Shown: in pieces, positions 53,108 to 62,501 of the stretch
Layout: every line of letters starts with the position of its first letter
How positions within the stretch are numbered: position 1 is the stretch's first letter
Origin: Xenorhabdus griffiniae
Lineage (GTDB): Bacteria > Pseudomonadota > Gammaproteobacteria > Enterobacterales > Enterobacteriaceae
DNA: 64,000 nucleotides
Assembly: GCF_037265215.1 (NCBI RefSeq)
Contig: NZ_CP147737.1
Coordinates: forward strand, 1,178,001 to 1,242,000
Direction of reading: 5' to 3'
Position numbers and translations under genes: made by a program
Notes under the pieces: generated by a model
The model's database searches: none
The model's input: only the letters and a program-made list of their open reading frames with translations
Told to the model about the DNA's origin: nothing

Positions 53108-53743
53108 TTAATCTTTTATGTCCATTTTAATGCTTGCCCCATCGGGAATATTTCGTATTTGTAGAGCCAAATCAGCTCTGGCTCTCATTGATTCGCCTGT
53201 TCGAGCTAAGTAAAGATTTTCCAATTCATATTCTCCGCCTAAAACAAAGGGAATTTTAGGGACTAAACGATAGCCAGATTGAATAGGGCCGTAAATGTTT
53301 TGCCAATTATGAGCCAAAGAATATCCAGTTAAGACTTCATAATCTTCCAAGATAATCCCACTCCATTCATTTATACTCTTGGCTAATTTATCAAATAATC
53401 CCGTTTCAGGATCGAATGTATGAATACAATCATCTTTTAAACAAAACTGATTTCCAAAGATATCTTCTGCAAAGAAAAGAGCATCCTTAGCCATATCTTC
53501 GTACGAGTTAATCCATAACCTATTGTTGTTCCAATCAATTAAGCCGATCTCTTCACCTATCGTTTCATATGGAAAAACGCGTAATGCAGACTCAAAGCCA
53601 TAAAATCCATTTTTTTTAGTCAATAAACAGCTCAATTCCTCCACCAATGATTTTCCATAATTGGAAGCAATATATTTTTCTGATCTAACCGAAGAAATAT
53701 CATGACTACAAATTGAGAGTAATTTGTCAGTTAAAGGCCACAT
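53108..53743 (-). CDS. cdiI: CDI immunity protein 2, SMI1/KNR4-like, unit A
   Basis: The 211-residue product (KKNGFYGFESALRVFP; ALFFAEDIFGNQFCLKDDCI; HTFDPETGLFDKLAKSINEW; RLVPKIPFVLGGEYELENLY) has the pattern of SMI1/KNR4-type immunity proteins common beside nuclease toxins. It starts 4 bp behind the toxin stop. It should bind and inactivate the NucA/NucB-type DNase in the cytoplasm of the producer. Identity with the copy in unit B is complete. Confidence 0.82.
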   Translation of the reverse strand: MWPLTDKLLSICSHDISSVRSEKYIASNYGKSLVEELSCLLTKKNGFYGFESALRVFPYETIGEEIGLIDWNNNRLWINSYEDMAKDALFFAEDIFGNQFCLKDDCIHTFDPETGLFDKLAKSINEWSGIILEDYEVLTGYSLAHNWQNIYGPIQSGYRLVPKIPFVLGGEYELENLYLARTGESMRARADLALQIRNIPDGASIKMDIKD

Positions 53744-53747
53744 TTTT

Positions 53748-54725
53748 CTATTTCTCCGTTTCTATTTTGCCTGATTTGTCTGTCTTTATAATTACAGTTG
53801 CACCATTAGGTAATCCGCGACATTGTTGACCAATACATGATCCAGCTCCTCTATTATCAGAAGGGGTAATTGGTCGAACCGAAGCGCCTGAGCCACCTTC
53901 TTTAAACATAGCAGGAGGATATTCATCACGATCTGCACCTTTCACCGGAGGAGTATTTTTCAAGGATTCTCTTCTCCTCTGAGCAGCGCCTTCACGATCA
54001 ATCGTCAACACATTAGGATGCCCTGCTTTCTGAGCATCTTCAATATGCTTCGCTGATTCTGGATATTTTGTTTTATCTACAACAATAACTTTATGCTCAT
54101 TAGTATGTTGTTCAGAGCTACTGCCTTTGTTAACAATCGAACCTTTTATTGACGGTACAGATGATGGTTTCTCCTGCATTTTATCACTGGCTTTTGCCCC
54201 AATAATTCCCGTCGCGGTCTCCAGCAACATCAGGTTACGCTGCTCTTCCTTCACGTACTGCGCCGCATCCGCCTTGGATAACCCGGCGTTTTCCAGCTCT
54301 TTTTGGCGCAGTTCCGTGTTAAAAAACCCAGAAAGTGGTCCGCTGCCGCCATTTAGCCAGCTGCTCTGCTCTGAACGACCTATCTTATCATTGGCACGGT
54401 ATCCCGATACCGCCAGTTCTTTACCCAACTCATGGTTGATGAATGCCAGTTCTTCGCGGCTCAACTCACCACTCAACGCCATCTGTTTCAGGCTGTTGAT
54501 GGTCGCATCACTGGCCTGCCGGTATTCTGTCCAGACCCCTTTACGGCAGCTGTCATCCTGACACGATGCCAGTTTACCGCGCATGTCCTCCACTGACGGC
54601 AAGCCTTTATCCAGAATACGCTGGCTCAGCTCCTTAGCCTTGCCGCACGCTTCCGGTGACAGCGTGCGGCAATCATCCAGATTTCGCGAGGCCAGCGCAT
54701 TATTCTCAATAACAACCCATTCCAT
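53748..54725 (-). CDS. Orphan CdiA-CT, NucA/NucB-type DNase toxin, unit A
   Basis: The frame begins MEWVVIENNALASRNLDDCR, where IENN is the VENN-like mark at which CdiA toxins are exchanged. A helical pre-toxin part follows. The last 110 residues match NucA/NucB nucleases (YPESAKHIEDAQKAGHPNVL; DREGAAQRRRES; GADRDEYPPAMFKEGGSGAS; SDNRGAGSCIGQQC). The DRDEYPPA block holds the catalytic residues of the family. The ATG used here lies in the first bases of unit B, so the start is created by the tandem junction. Whether it is expressed is unclear. Confidence 0.85.
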   Translation of the reverse strand: MEWVVIENNALASRNLDDCRTLSPEACGKAKELSQRILDKGLPSVEDMRGKLASCQDDSCRKGVWTEYRQASDATINSLKQMALSGELSREELAFINHELGKELAVSGYRANDKIGRSEQSSWLNGGSGPLSGFFNTELRQKELENAGLSKADAAQYVKEEQRNLMLLETATGIIGAKASDKMQEKPSSVPSIKGSIVNKGSSSEQHTNEHKVIVVDKTKYPESAKHIEDAQKAGHPNVLTIDREGAAQRRRESLKNTPPVKGADRDEYPPAMFKEGGSGASVRPITPSDNRGAGSCIGQQCRGLPNGATVIIKTDKSGKIETEK

Positions 54726-55577
54726 TGCGACGTTGACCGCCGGACCCCGATTTTCCCAATGCCCTCAGTCAGTTACACCCCGTTTTTTCCAATGGCCGTT
54801 CACCGCCGACCCTAAAACCCCCTGACGCGCTTTTCACCCCTGAACGCCGGTTTTTCCCGCCGTGCCATTGTCAGTGTAGCGCCTTTTTCGGCAACGGGCG
54901 AACGTCGCCCAACTCGCTTGGGCGGCGGGCGCCCGTTCTGCGGGTGCGGGCGGCATAGAGCCCGCAAGCGGCGCTCCTGCGACGCTCTGGGGCACGGGCG
55001 TTTCAGACCGGGCACGGCTTTGCATGACCCCGCCGGGTTCAGGGGAAGCCCCTCGGGGGGCTGCACGGGGCGGCGATGGCGAGCACGGGAATGAGCAAGG
55101 AGCCTGCGACTGCGAACCGGGCGCAGCCAGTGCAGCAGGGTTGGGGCGGGGGGACGTAAATTAACGGAGGCCGCAGGCCGACCTGCCTTTAGGGGTGTTG
55201 GCTGGACGATAACCCGGCAGCTAAAGAAGAACTCAGGGTTGCCGATGGCCGGCTCAGTCGGTTAGAGCAGAAGGCGCAGCCTTGTGCGCCACTCCCCGCA
55301 ATGCCGACCCGCGGGGGCGCAAGACATAATGCCAATTATACGCATTAAGCCGCTCATCAATGCTCAGGCGGTTGCCCGGGCTCACCGGCGCAGTGCGTAT
55401 AATTCCCCCGCATTATGTTGAATAGGCGTTAGGTGGCCTGTACCAGCTCAACGGGGACGCCGGGGCTTGCGCCGCCTGACGACTATTTACCCCCGCGTGC
55501 GCCGATGCTGATGGGCAGTCCGGCCACGGTCTGCCCCCACACCGAACCCGCCCAACTCAACGGGGGCGTGCGGGCGG
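54714..55577. other. Non-coding end of unit B
   Basis: It corresponds to 46944-47807. Between about 54945 and 55390 it differs from unit A by many substitutions and small indels (for example GGGCACGGGCGTTTCAG where A has AGGCACTGTGGCTTCGG). The first 230 bp and the last 190 bp are identical or nearly so. No gene is convincing here. Confidence 0.6.
55324..55429. repeat. Paired dif-like inverted arms, unit B
   Basis: The arms ACATAATGC-C-AATTATACGCA and TGCGTATAATT-CCCCC-GCATTATGT are conserved exactly. The 60 bp between them carry substitutions relative to unit A (GCGGTTGCCC for GCGATTACCC), so the arms look constrained. Confidence 0.6.
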
Positions 55578-56708
55578 TCAGCGGCTATCGGGGGTTGAGG
55601 TCGGCTCTGAACTGTCCGGCGGCGTGTCCGTGTCGGCGTTATCGTCGGCGTACAGGTCGGCTAGTAAACCCACCTCATCGGTGTCGCTGACTTTCTCGTC
55701 AGCCATTTGCTCCGCCGGGTGGGTGCTGGCGTGCACCGCCTGCAAGGCCCGGATAGAGACCTGCGTATACACCTGGGTGGATTCCACGCTCGCATGGCCT
55801 AACATCGCCTGTATCCAGCGCAGGTCCGCCCCGTTCTCCAGCATCTGGGTTGCCATCGCGTGCCGGAACAGGTGGCAGGCACCTTTTTTCTCAATGCCGG
55901 CAGCCCGGATATAGCCGCTCACGGCATGGGTGATACCGTTCGGTTGCAACCCGTCTAGCCCGTCCATCGCCACGAACAGCGATTGAAGGTCCGGGGTGAC
56001 CAGCAGTTGCGGGCGAACCTGTTGCTGATAGAACTGGAGCCAGCTTAAAGCCCGTTCGCCGAGGGGCAATACCCGGTCTTTATTCCCCTTGCCCTGCCGG
56101 ACGGTCACGGTTTTGCGTGACCCGTCAATGCTGTAGATATCGAGCCGGGCCGCTTCACTGCGCCGTATCCCCGTTGACCAGAGCAGCTCCATCAGGGCCC
56201 GGTCACGTACCCCCTGCAACGTATTTGGGTCAGGCAGCGACAGGATATGCTCGATTTCATCAATGCTCAGGATATACTTTGGCAGCCGCTTTTCTTCCCG
56301 CGGCAGCTCAATGTCCGCCGCCGGGTTTGCCAGTATCAGATTCTGTTTCGTCAGCCATTTGAACCACACCTGCAACGGCTGCAACTGCGTGCGCTGGGTG
56401 CGGATGCTCAGCGGCTCTCCGTTGGTCTTGCGGTACTGGTACAGATAACGCTGGTAACGCTCTAGTATCGGCCGGGTGATATCCGCGGCATAGTACAGGC
56501 CCCGGTCCGTGGCCCACAGGATAAAGCGATAGGTGTGATGGGTCTGCACTTTCAGCGTGGTTTCCGACCAGTTCCGCTCCTGCCGCCATGCCACGAAGCG
56601 CAGCAGCAGCGCATACAGGCTTTTTGGGTCATGTGCCGGACCCACCGGCTGACGGTAGACGTCATCGACGGTCAGGAGACTTCCTTTGCGCGGTTTACGG
56701 TTTGCCAT
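55578..56708 (-). CDS. XerC-like tyrosine recombinase, unit B
   Basis: This is identical at protein level to the enzyme at 47808-48938, with all catalytic residues kept (STGIRRSE, HLFRHAMA, LGHASVES, TQVYTQ). Two intact copies mean that either could act in trans on both units. The gene overlaps the primase stop by 14 bp. Confidence 0.92.
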   Translation of the reverse strand: MANRKPRKGSLLTVDDVYRQPVGPAHDPKSLYALLLRFVAWRQERNWSETTLKVQTHHTYRFILWATDRGLYYAADITRPILERYQRYLYQYRKTNGEPLSIRTQRTQLQPLQVWFKWLTKQNLILANPAADIELPREEKRLPKYILSIDEIEHILSLPDPNTLQGVRDRALMELLWSTGIRRSEAARLDIYSIDGSRKTVTVRQGKGNKDRVLPLGERALSWLQFYQQQVRPQLLVTPDLQSLFVAMDGLDGLQPNGITHAVSGYIRAAGIEKKGACHLFRHAMATQMLENGADLRWIQAMLGHASVESTQVYTQVSIRALQAVHASTHPAEQMADEKVSDTDEVGLLADLYADDNADTDTPPDSSEPTSTPDSR

Positions 56709-59700
56709 GATTTACCTCCGTTTCGGATTGGGAATGGGCGGCTGAGGCAGCGGGCGGTGGGGCCTTTTGCGTTTTATGTCTGTTAACCGTTTTCTTTCCG
56801 GCTCCGCCCGGCTCTGTTGTTAAACCTTGTGCTGTCTGTGCTGAGGCCGGATTTTGTCTGTCCGGCTGTGTACCGACCTGGGGCCGACCTGTACCCGACT
56901 GAACATCCTCTGACCCCGACCGGAACGCCTTGCCCGCAACAGCGTCATTCGTCATTTCTGTTTCTTCGGGCAGGGAGATTGAAGTCGGTTTTTTTTCTGC
57001 CTTAATAACCGTTTTTTGTTTTACCCCGGCCACTTCCGCCGATAAGTCTGGTGTTGCCTGCCCTGAGGCCGGATTTTGACTGACCGACTGACTGCCGACC
57101 CTGCCCCGACCTGTACCCGACTGAATATCCTCTGACCCCGACCGGAACGCATCGCCTGTCGTTTCTGACTGGGATTCCGTCATCTCCAGTAACCCGCACA
57201 GATGTGGTTGCCCGGTATCTTCACCATCCCACAGCAGCGTATATTCATAGGTCAGCCCGCGGCGGTGCAGCAACAGGTATTCCATTTCCAGCAACCGCGC
57301 CAGATGCACTTTCAGTTGCGTATCGCCCCAGTGCAGAGCGGCCCGAATATCCCGCCGGGTAAAATGCAGTTCATCGACCCTGACCGCCTGTTGTCCGGCG
57401 GTTTCCCGTACCCAGTCCTGTATCAGCAGTAACAGCTTACGCGTCTGCGGCGGCATTTCATCCAGCGTGCGCCCCAGAACTTCATGTGCCAGTTGGTTAG
57501 CAAGCTGGATATCGTCTTTCGTCACTTCGATATATTCAATCACCTGCCCGCGATGGGTGGTTTTCTTCACTTCACGTTGATACTGGTGCAGTAAGGCAAT
57601 GGCCTGTATCAAGGTGAGGTATTTCATATGGTCGCGCCGCATCCGGGTTTTGTCTGACAGGAACGTCAGTTGATGGGCGTAAGGATTGACCACTTTCAGC
57701 GGCCTTAACAGGCGCTGGGCGTTCTGGTGTAACTGCGTCAGATAGCTTTTCTCCGAGTCAGCCAGCAACCCGGCCAGCGTCTGGCTGTGCCGCTGCATGG
57801 CGTGGATGGCCTGCGTCTGCTCGCGCGATTCGTTGACCGTCAGCACCAGACAGCGGTTCAGCAGCTCTTCATCCACATCAATGGCCGTCGTCGTTAACAT
57901 CAGCATCACCGGGCCCTGTACCTTGTATTCCCGCGTCACCAGCTCGCCGCTCTGTTCGTTCTTGCCCGTTGACGCGATTTTCAGCTCGCCGTCGGACTGC
58001 AACAGTTTCAGGGCATAGGCCGCCTGCCGTACGCCTTCCTCTTCGGCTATCGCCAGTATTTTGTGTTGCAGGCTGGTTTCTCCCAGATAGTAGAGGCTCT
58101 GCCCGGTCATCGCCGAGTACTGGATACGCTCCTCTTCCGGCATCAGGTTCAGCACGGCATCCATCAGGCTGCTCTTGCCTGCCGCGCTGCTGCTCTGGAT
58201 TAACACGGCCAGCGGTTTATCGAGTTTGCGCGAGACCGCCGCCAGATACCCGGTCAGCAGATTGGTCGATTCGCCGACCACGCCACAGGCGGCCATGTCG
58301 TGGATAATCTGTTCTGTCAGGTTTGGCGATGTCAGCAACGCCAGCGCGGCGGCTTCATCTTCCGCGCTGACCGTAACTGCCGTTGTTCCTGAGGCTTCGG
58401 CGTCGGCCTGCTGTTGCGCGTCCTGTTGCTGCTCCAGCATCAGCAAGACCCGTCCGGCTTCGCGTTTGATGACCGACAGCTCGCATTCCAACTCTTGCGC
58501 CGCCGTGCTGATGTAGTTCTGACGATGCCGGGCGTGATACATGTCCAGTGTATCCACATGGAACAACCCGCTGGTTTCATCCCGCACCTGCACATTGACT
58601 TTCATCACATCGGGCACCGGCGATTTCTTCATCCCCCGTATCCGCCAGACCCGGGGGCCGCTTTTCATCAGCAGTTCACCGGACGCCGTGCGCTCGCAGG
58701 GCACTTGTGCAACGGTCAGCTCTGGCGGGGCGGCTAAAGAAGAGGATTCAGCCACACCGGCACTTTGGGGCTTTTCCGTCATATCTGACGAGACGGGCCG
58801 CTCATGACTGAACACCGCACCTGGTGCCGTTCCCTGTCCCAGCCAGACTGCCTGTTGCAACGCCAGCCCCAGCGCATGTTCGGCGTTGCCGCTTTTCAGC
58901 GCATAATCATTGGCATCCATGCCCGGCGGGAACTGCACCCGCCACGCCTCGATACCGGCTTCCAGTAAATCAGCCGCCACATTAGCCGCGCCACGGTCTC
59001 CGGCCTCATCGCGGTCAAAGGCAATCAGCACCCGTTTCACGCCGTGATACTGCAAAGCGTCGAGGTGCTCACGGTTAAACCCGTTCACCCCGAACGCGGC
59101 AATCACGTTGCGGAACCCGGCACACCAGAACGTCATGGCATCGATCAGCGCTTCGCACAGGATAATTTCCGCAGCGGCTTTCATCGCTGCCTCATTCCAG
59201 ACTCCGGCCAGGGGTGAGGACAGGTACAAATGCTTTGGGCTGTCTTTCAGGACTTTGTAATCCGGCTGGGTTCGGCGGCCATACAGTTGCAGCACCCGCC
59301 CGCGGCTGGCCACACTGGCCGATTCGGCCCAGCCGATTATCGGCACCACGACGCAGCCCCGGAAGTGGTCCTGCCGGGTGGTGGTACGCAACACGCCCAG
59401 CCCCGACAGCTTGCCGCGCAACTGCTGACCTTCCTGACTGTCTTTGGACGGCAACAATCCGGCGGAACCGCTGATACCGTGATGGCCTGCGTACCCCAGC
59501 TTAAAGTGACTCACCAGTTCAGGATGATGCAGCCCGCGTTTTTCCAGCCAGGCTTTGGCTTCCGGTGACGCCAGTAAGTTCTGATGATAAAAATCAATCA
59601 CCTGATGCAACAGCGCCTGTCCGTCATCGTCCAGGTCGGCCAGTTTCGGGCGCGGCAGGGGGGCAGCCTGTGATTTCGGCTGGGCGGCTAACGAAGAGGC

Positions 59701-60012
59701 GGCCACCACCGTATTGTCCATGTCCGGCAGCCCGGCCAGTTCCCTTAGCCGACGGATAGCGATTTTCAGCGTCACGCCTTCCGTTTGTATCACCCAGTCC
59801 AGCACCGACCCCGCGGCGCCACAGCCAAAGCAGTGATACAGGTTCTTAGCAGGCGATATCACCATTGAGGGCGTTTTCTCGTGATGGAACGGACAGCGCA
59901 GCACATAATCCTCACCGCGTTTTTTCATCGTACGGCCTTGCTTACGCGCCAGCCCCAGCAATGAGACAGTTTGCTTTAAGCGGGCTAAATCGGTATCGGG
60001 AATGCGGGTCAT
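56695..60012 (-). CDS. CHC2 zinc-finger primase-helicase, unit B
   Basis: The 1105-residue protein is identical to that of unit A: CHC2 finger (CPFHHEKTPS, CFGCGAAGS), TOPRIM (FDRDEAGDRG), ATPase (SSSAAGKSS) and the duplicated Ser/Gly-rich tail. The start at 60012 has AGGAGG six bases before it. Such complete conservation over 3.3 kb, including the disordered tail, means very recent duplication or ongoing gene conversion. Confidence 0.9.
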   Translation of the reverse strand: MTRIPDTDLARLKQTVSLLGLARKQGRTMKKRGEDYVLRCPFHHEKTPSMVISPAKNLYHCFGCGAAGSVLDWVIQTEGVTLKIAIRRLRELAGLPDMDNTVVAASSLAAQPKSQAAPLPRPKLADLDDDGQALLHQVIDFYHQNLLASPEAKAWLEKRGLHHPELVSHFKLGYAGHHGISGSAGLLPSKDSQEGQQLRGKLSGLGVLRTTTRQDHFRGCVVVPIIGWAESASVASRGRVLQLYGRRTQPDYKVLKDSPKHLYLSSPLAGVWNEAAMKAAAEIILCEALIDAMTFWCAGFRNVIAAFGVNGFNREHLDALQYHGVKRVLIAFDRDEAGDRGAANVAADLLEAGIEAWRVQFPPGMDANDYALKSGNAEHALGLALQQAVWLGQGTAPGAVFSHERPVSSDMTEKPQSAGVAESSSLAAPPELTVAQVPCERTASGELLMKSGPRVWRIRGMKKSPVPDVMKVNVQVRDETSGLFHVDTLDMYHARHRQNYISTAAQELECELSVIKREAGRVLLMLEQQQDAQQQADAEASGTTAVTVSAEDEAAALALLTSPNLTEQIIHDMAACGVVGESTNLLTGYLAAVSRKLDKPLAVLIQSSSAAGKSSLMDAVLNLMPEEERIQYSAMTGQSLYYLGETSLQHKILAIAEEEGVRQAAYALKLLQSDGELKIASTGKNEQSGELVTREYKVQGPVMLMLTTTAIDVDEELLNRCLVLTVNESREQTQAIHAMQRHSQTLAGLLADSEKSYLTQLHQNAQRLLRPLKVVNPYAHQLTFLSDKTRMRRDHMKYLTLIQAIALLHQYQREVKKTTHRGQVIEYIEVTKDDIQLANQLAHEVLGRTLDEMPPQTRKLLLLIQDWVRETAGQQAVRVDELHFTRRDIRAALHWGDTQLKVHLARLLEMEYLLLHRRGLTYEYTLLWDGEDTGQPHLCGLLEMTESQSETTGDAFRSGSEDIQSGTGRGRVGSQSVSQNPASGQATPDLSAEVAGVKQKTVIKAEKKPTSISLPEETEMTNDAVAGKAFRSGSEDVQSGTGRPQVGTQPDRQNPASAQTAQGLTTEPGGAGKKTVNRHKTQKAPPPAASAAHSQSETEVNHGKP

Positions 60013-60111
60013 CAATGACCTCCTGTAAAAACCTGTCAATATGCTTTTATGGTTTCTTTATACATGCATATATGGTATGTTTCAAGCATCACGTTTAAAC
60101 AAGGGGGTAAA
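60013..60111. promoter_or_regulatory. Divergent promoter region of unit B
   Basis: It is the same 99 bp as in unit A, with the ATACATGCATATATGGTAT imperfect palindrome. A repressor made from either unit would act on both. Confidence 0.45.
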
Positions 60112-60504
60112 ATGCTGGCTCTGTTTCCCTGGCGAGTAATTTCTATGGACTTTGGTAAACGTCTGGTAACCCTGCGTAAAGACCGCAAGCTTACTCAGGC
60201 CGCACTGGCGGAGAAAGTCGGTTGTCACGTGACAATGATCCGGCGTTATGAAGCTGACGAAGTACAACCGACACTGGAGATTATCCGCAAGCTCTCCCGT
60301 GCACTTTCTGTCAGTGCAGATACGCTGGTTTTTGACGAGAATGAGCGCAACCCTGATGAAGAACTGCGTTTGCAGTTTGAGGCTATCAGCCAGTTCACGC
60401 CGGAAGAGAAAGAAGTGGCAAGGGTGTTACTGGAGTCATTGATTTTAAAACACGATGCCAACCGTTTTGCCCGTAACAACAGCAGAGCGGGCACCGAGAA
60501 GTAA
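60112..60504 (+). CDS. HTH_3 (XRE-family) regulator, unit B
   Basis: This is the same 130-residue protein as at 52342-52734, with the helix-turn-helix LTQAALAEKVGCHVTMIRRY. The AAGGGGG site before the ATG is kept. Gene dosage of this probable repressor rises with the number of tandem units. Confidence 0.88.
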   Translation: MLALFPWRVISMDFGKRLVTLRKDRKLTQAALAEKVGCHVTMIRRYEADEVQPTLEIIRKLSRALSVSADTLVFDENERNPDEELRLQFEAISQFTPEEKEVARVLLESLILKHDANRFARNNSRAGTEK

Positions 60505-60582
60505 GACGTAAAACACGTGCGGCGATCCCGTGTTGGAGCACAGAACCGCCGCTAACCGTAAGCAACTATTGGAGTAGTTACT

Positions 60583-60825
60583 ATGGCTAACCGCGATTGT
60601 AATGCAGATTGGAAGATTTCAAAAGCCCGGCGCAGCTATAAGGTGGGGTATACCAGCACCCGCCACGAAGATCGCAACACGGGTAGAACCCGCTATTACA
60701 GTCAGCATCCGAGCCTGCATCTTAAAGGCAACTGGCTGGAAGAAGCCGGGTTTACTACTGGACAGGCGGTGAACATCACCGTTGAACGGGGGCAGCTGAT
60801 TATCCGGCTCGTTGAGAACAGCTGA
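60583..60825 (+). CDS. SymE-like toxin-family protein, unit B
   Basis: This 80-residue protein is identical to that of unit A (KARRSYKVGYTSTRHEDRNT; LKGNWLEEAGFTTGQAVNIT). It ends just before the shared convergent terminator. Confidence 0.85.
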   Translation: MANRDCNADWKISKARRSYKVGYTSTRHEDRNTGRTRYYSQHPSLHLKGNWLEEAGFTTGQAVNITVERGQLIIRLVENS

Positions 60826-60833
60826 CGACTCAA

Positions 60834-60865
60834 AAAAGATCCCAGTGCTTGGACTGGGATCTTTT
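60834..60865 (+). terminator. Bidirectional intrinsic terminator, unit B
   Basis: The same AAAAGATCCCAGT/ACTGGGATCTTTT stem as in unit A lies between the convergent SymE-like and immunity genes. Confidence 0.85.
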
Positions 60866-60877
60866 GCTAACTGATTT

Positions 60878-61513
60878 TTAATCTTTTATGTCCATTTTAA
60901 TGCTTGCCCCATCGGGAATATTTCGTATTTGTAGAGCCAAATCAGCTCTGGCTCTCATTGATTCGCCTGTTCGAGCTAAGTAAAGATTTTCCAATTCATA
61001 TTCTCCGCCTAAAACAAAGGGAATTTTAGGGACTAAACGATAGCCAGATTGAATAGGGCCGTAAATGTTTTGCCAATTATGAGCCAAAGAATATCCAGTT
61101 AAGACTTCATAATCTTCCAAGATAATCCCACTCCATTCATTTATACTCTTGGCTAATTTATCAAATAATCCCGTTTCAGGATCGAATGTATGAATACAAT
61201 CATCTTTTAAACAAAACTGATTTCCAAAGATATCTTCTGCAAAGAAAAGAGCATCCTTAGCCATATCTTCGTACGAGTTAATCCATAACCTATTGTTGTT
61301 CCAATCAATTAAGCCGATCTCTTCACCTATCGTTTCATATGGAAAAACGCGTAATGCAGACTCAAAGCCATAAAATCCATTTTTTTTAGTCAATAAACAG
61401 CTCAATTCCTCCACCAATGATTTTCCATAATTGGAAGCAATATATTTTTCTGATCTAACCGAAGAAATATCATGACTACAAATTGAGAGTAATTTGTCAG
61501 TTAAAGGCCACAT
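60878..61513 (-). CDS. cdiI: CDI immunity protein 2, SMI1/KNR4-like, unit B
   Basis: This 211-residue protein is identical to that at 53108-53743 (EDIFGNQFCLKDD; HTFDPETG; KIPFVLGGEY). It lies 4 bp behind the DNase toxin frame. As part of the unit joined to the main cdi locus, it is the copy most likely to be transcribed from the cdi promoter. Confidence 0.82.
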   Translation of the reverse strand: MWPLTDKLLSICSHDISSVRSEKYIASNYGKSLVEELSCLLTKKNGFYGFESALRVFPYETIGEEIGLIDWNNNRLWINSYEDMAKDALFFAEDIFGNQFCLKDDCIHTFDPETGLFDKLAKSINEWSGIILEDYEVLTGYSLAHNWQNIYGPIQSGYRLVPKIPFVLGGEYELENLYLARTGESMRARADLALQIRNIPDGASIKMDIKD

Positions 61514-61517
61514 TTTT

Positions 61518-62483
61518 CTATTTCTCCGTTTCTATTTTGCCTGATTTGTCTGTCTTTATAATTACAGTTGCACCATTAGGTAATCCGCGACATTGTTGAC
61601 CAATACATGATCCAGCTCCTCTATTATCAGAAGGGGTAATTGGTCGAACCGAAGCGCCTGAGCCACCTTCTTTAAACATAGCAGGAGGATATTCATCACG
61701 ATCTGCACCTTTCACCGGAGGAGTATTTTTCAAGGATTCTCTTCTCCTCTGAGCAGCGCCTTCACGATCAATCGTCAACACATTAGGATGCCCTGCTTTC
61801 TGAGCATCTTCAATATGCTTCGCTGATTCTGGATATTTTGTTTTATCTACAACAATAACTTTATGCTCATTAGTATGTTGTTCAGAGCTACTGCCTTTGT
61901 TAACAATCGAACCTTTTATTGACGGTACAGATGATGGTTTCTCCTGCATTTTATCACTGGCTTTTGCCCCAATAATTCCCGTCGCGGTCTCCAGCAACAT
62001 CAGGTTACGCTGCTCTTCCTTCACGTACTGCGCCGCATCCGCCTTGGATAACCCGGCGTTTTCCAGCTCTTTTTGGCGCAGTTCCGTGTTAAAAAACCCA
62101 GAAAGTGGTCCGCTGCCGCCATTTAGCCAGCTGCTCTGCTCTGAACGACCTATCTTATCATTGGCACGGTATCCCGATACCGCCAGTTCTTTACCCAACT
62201 CATGGTTGATGAATGCCAGTTCTTCGCGGCTCAACTCACCACTCAACGCCATCTGTTTCAGGCTGTTGATGGTCGCATCACTGGCCTGCCGGTATTCTGT
62301 CCAGACCCCTTTACGGCAGCTGTCATCCTGACACGATGCCAGTTTACCGCGCATGTCCTCCACTGACGGCAAGCCTTTATCCAGAATACGCTGGCTCAGC
62401 TCCTTAGCCTTGCCGCACGCTTCCGGTGACAGCGTGCGGCAATCATCCAGATTTCGCGAGGCCAGCGCATTATTCTCAATCAT
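61518..62483 (-). CDS. Orphan CdiA-CT, NucA/NucB-type DNase toxin, unit B
   Basis: The 321-residue frame starts ATGATTGAGAATAATGC (MIENNALASRN), where the ATG comes from DNA just outside the unit. AGGAAAAATTTGATGTTGTC lies before it, a loose ribosome site. The toxin part equals unit A, with GADRDEYPPA and SDNRGAGSC. As an orphan toxin module behind a complete cdiA/cdiI pair it could be recombined onto cdiA at the shared VENN-like codons. If translated as such it would stay inside the cell and need its immunity protein. Confidence 0.83.
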   Translation of the reverse strand: MIENNALASRNLDDCRTLSPEACGKAKELSQRILDKGLPSVEDMRGKLASCQDDSCRKGVWTEYRQASDATINSLKQMALSGELSREELAFINHELGKELAVSGYRANDKIGRSEQSSWLNGGSGPLSGFFNTELRQKELENAGLSKADAAQYVKEEQRNLMLLETATGIIGAKASDKMQEKPSSVPSIKGSIVNKGSSSEQHTNEHKVIVVDKTKYPESAKHIEDAQKAGHPNVLTIDREGAAQRRRESLKNTPPVKGADRDEYPPAMFKEGGSGASVRPITPSDNRGAGSCIGQQCRGLPNGATVIIKTDKSGKIETEK

Positions 62484-62501
62484 GACAACATCAAATTTTT
62501 C

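Larger units (their letters stand above)
46939..54710. mobile_element. Recombinase-primase-CDI unit A (7772 bp)
   Basis: The unit runs from AACAACCCATTCCATTGCG at 46939 to GCATTATTCTCAAT at 54710 and is repeated at once as unit B. It holds a non-coding end, XerC-like recombinase, primase-helicase, HTH regulator, SymE-like gene, immunity gene and toxin gene. The right end falls within the codons for the IENN (VENN-like) motif of the toxin protein. All proteins are identical between the two units. Confidence 0.88.
54711..62480. mobile_element. Recombinase-primase-CDI unit B (7770 bp)
   Basis: This unit starts directly at the end of unit A with AACAACCCATTCCATTGCG and ends GCATTATTCTCAAT at 62480. 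There it joins CATGACAACATC, just behind the immunity gene of the main cdiA. Gene order and proteins equal unit A. The right end is thus fused to a cdi locus, while the left end is fused to unit A. Confidence 0.88.
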
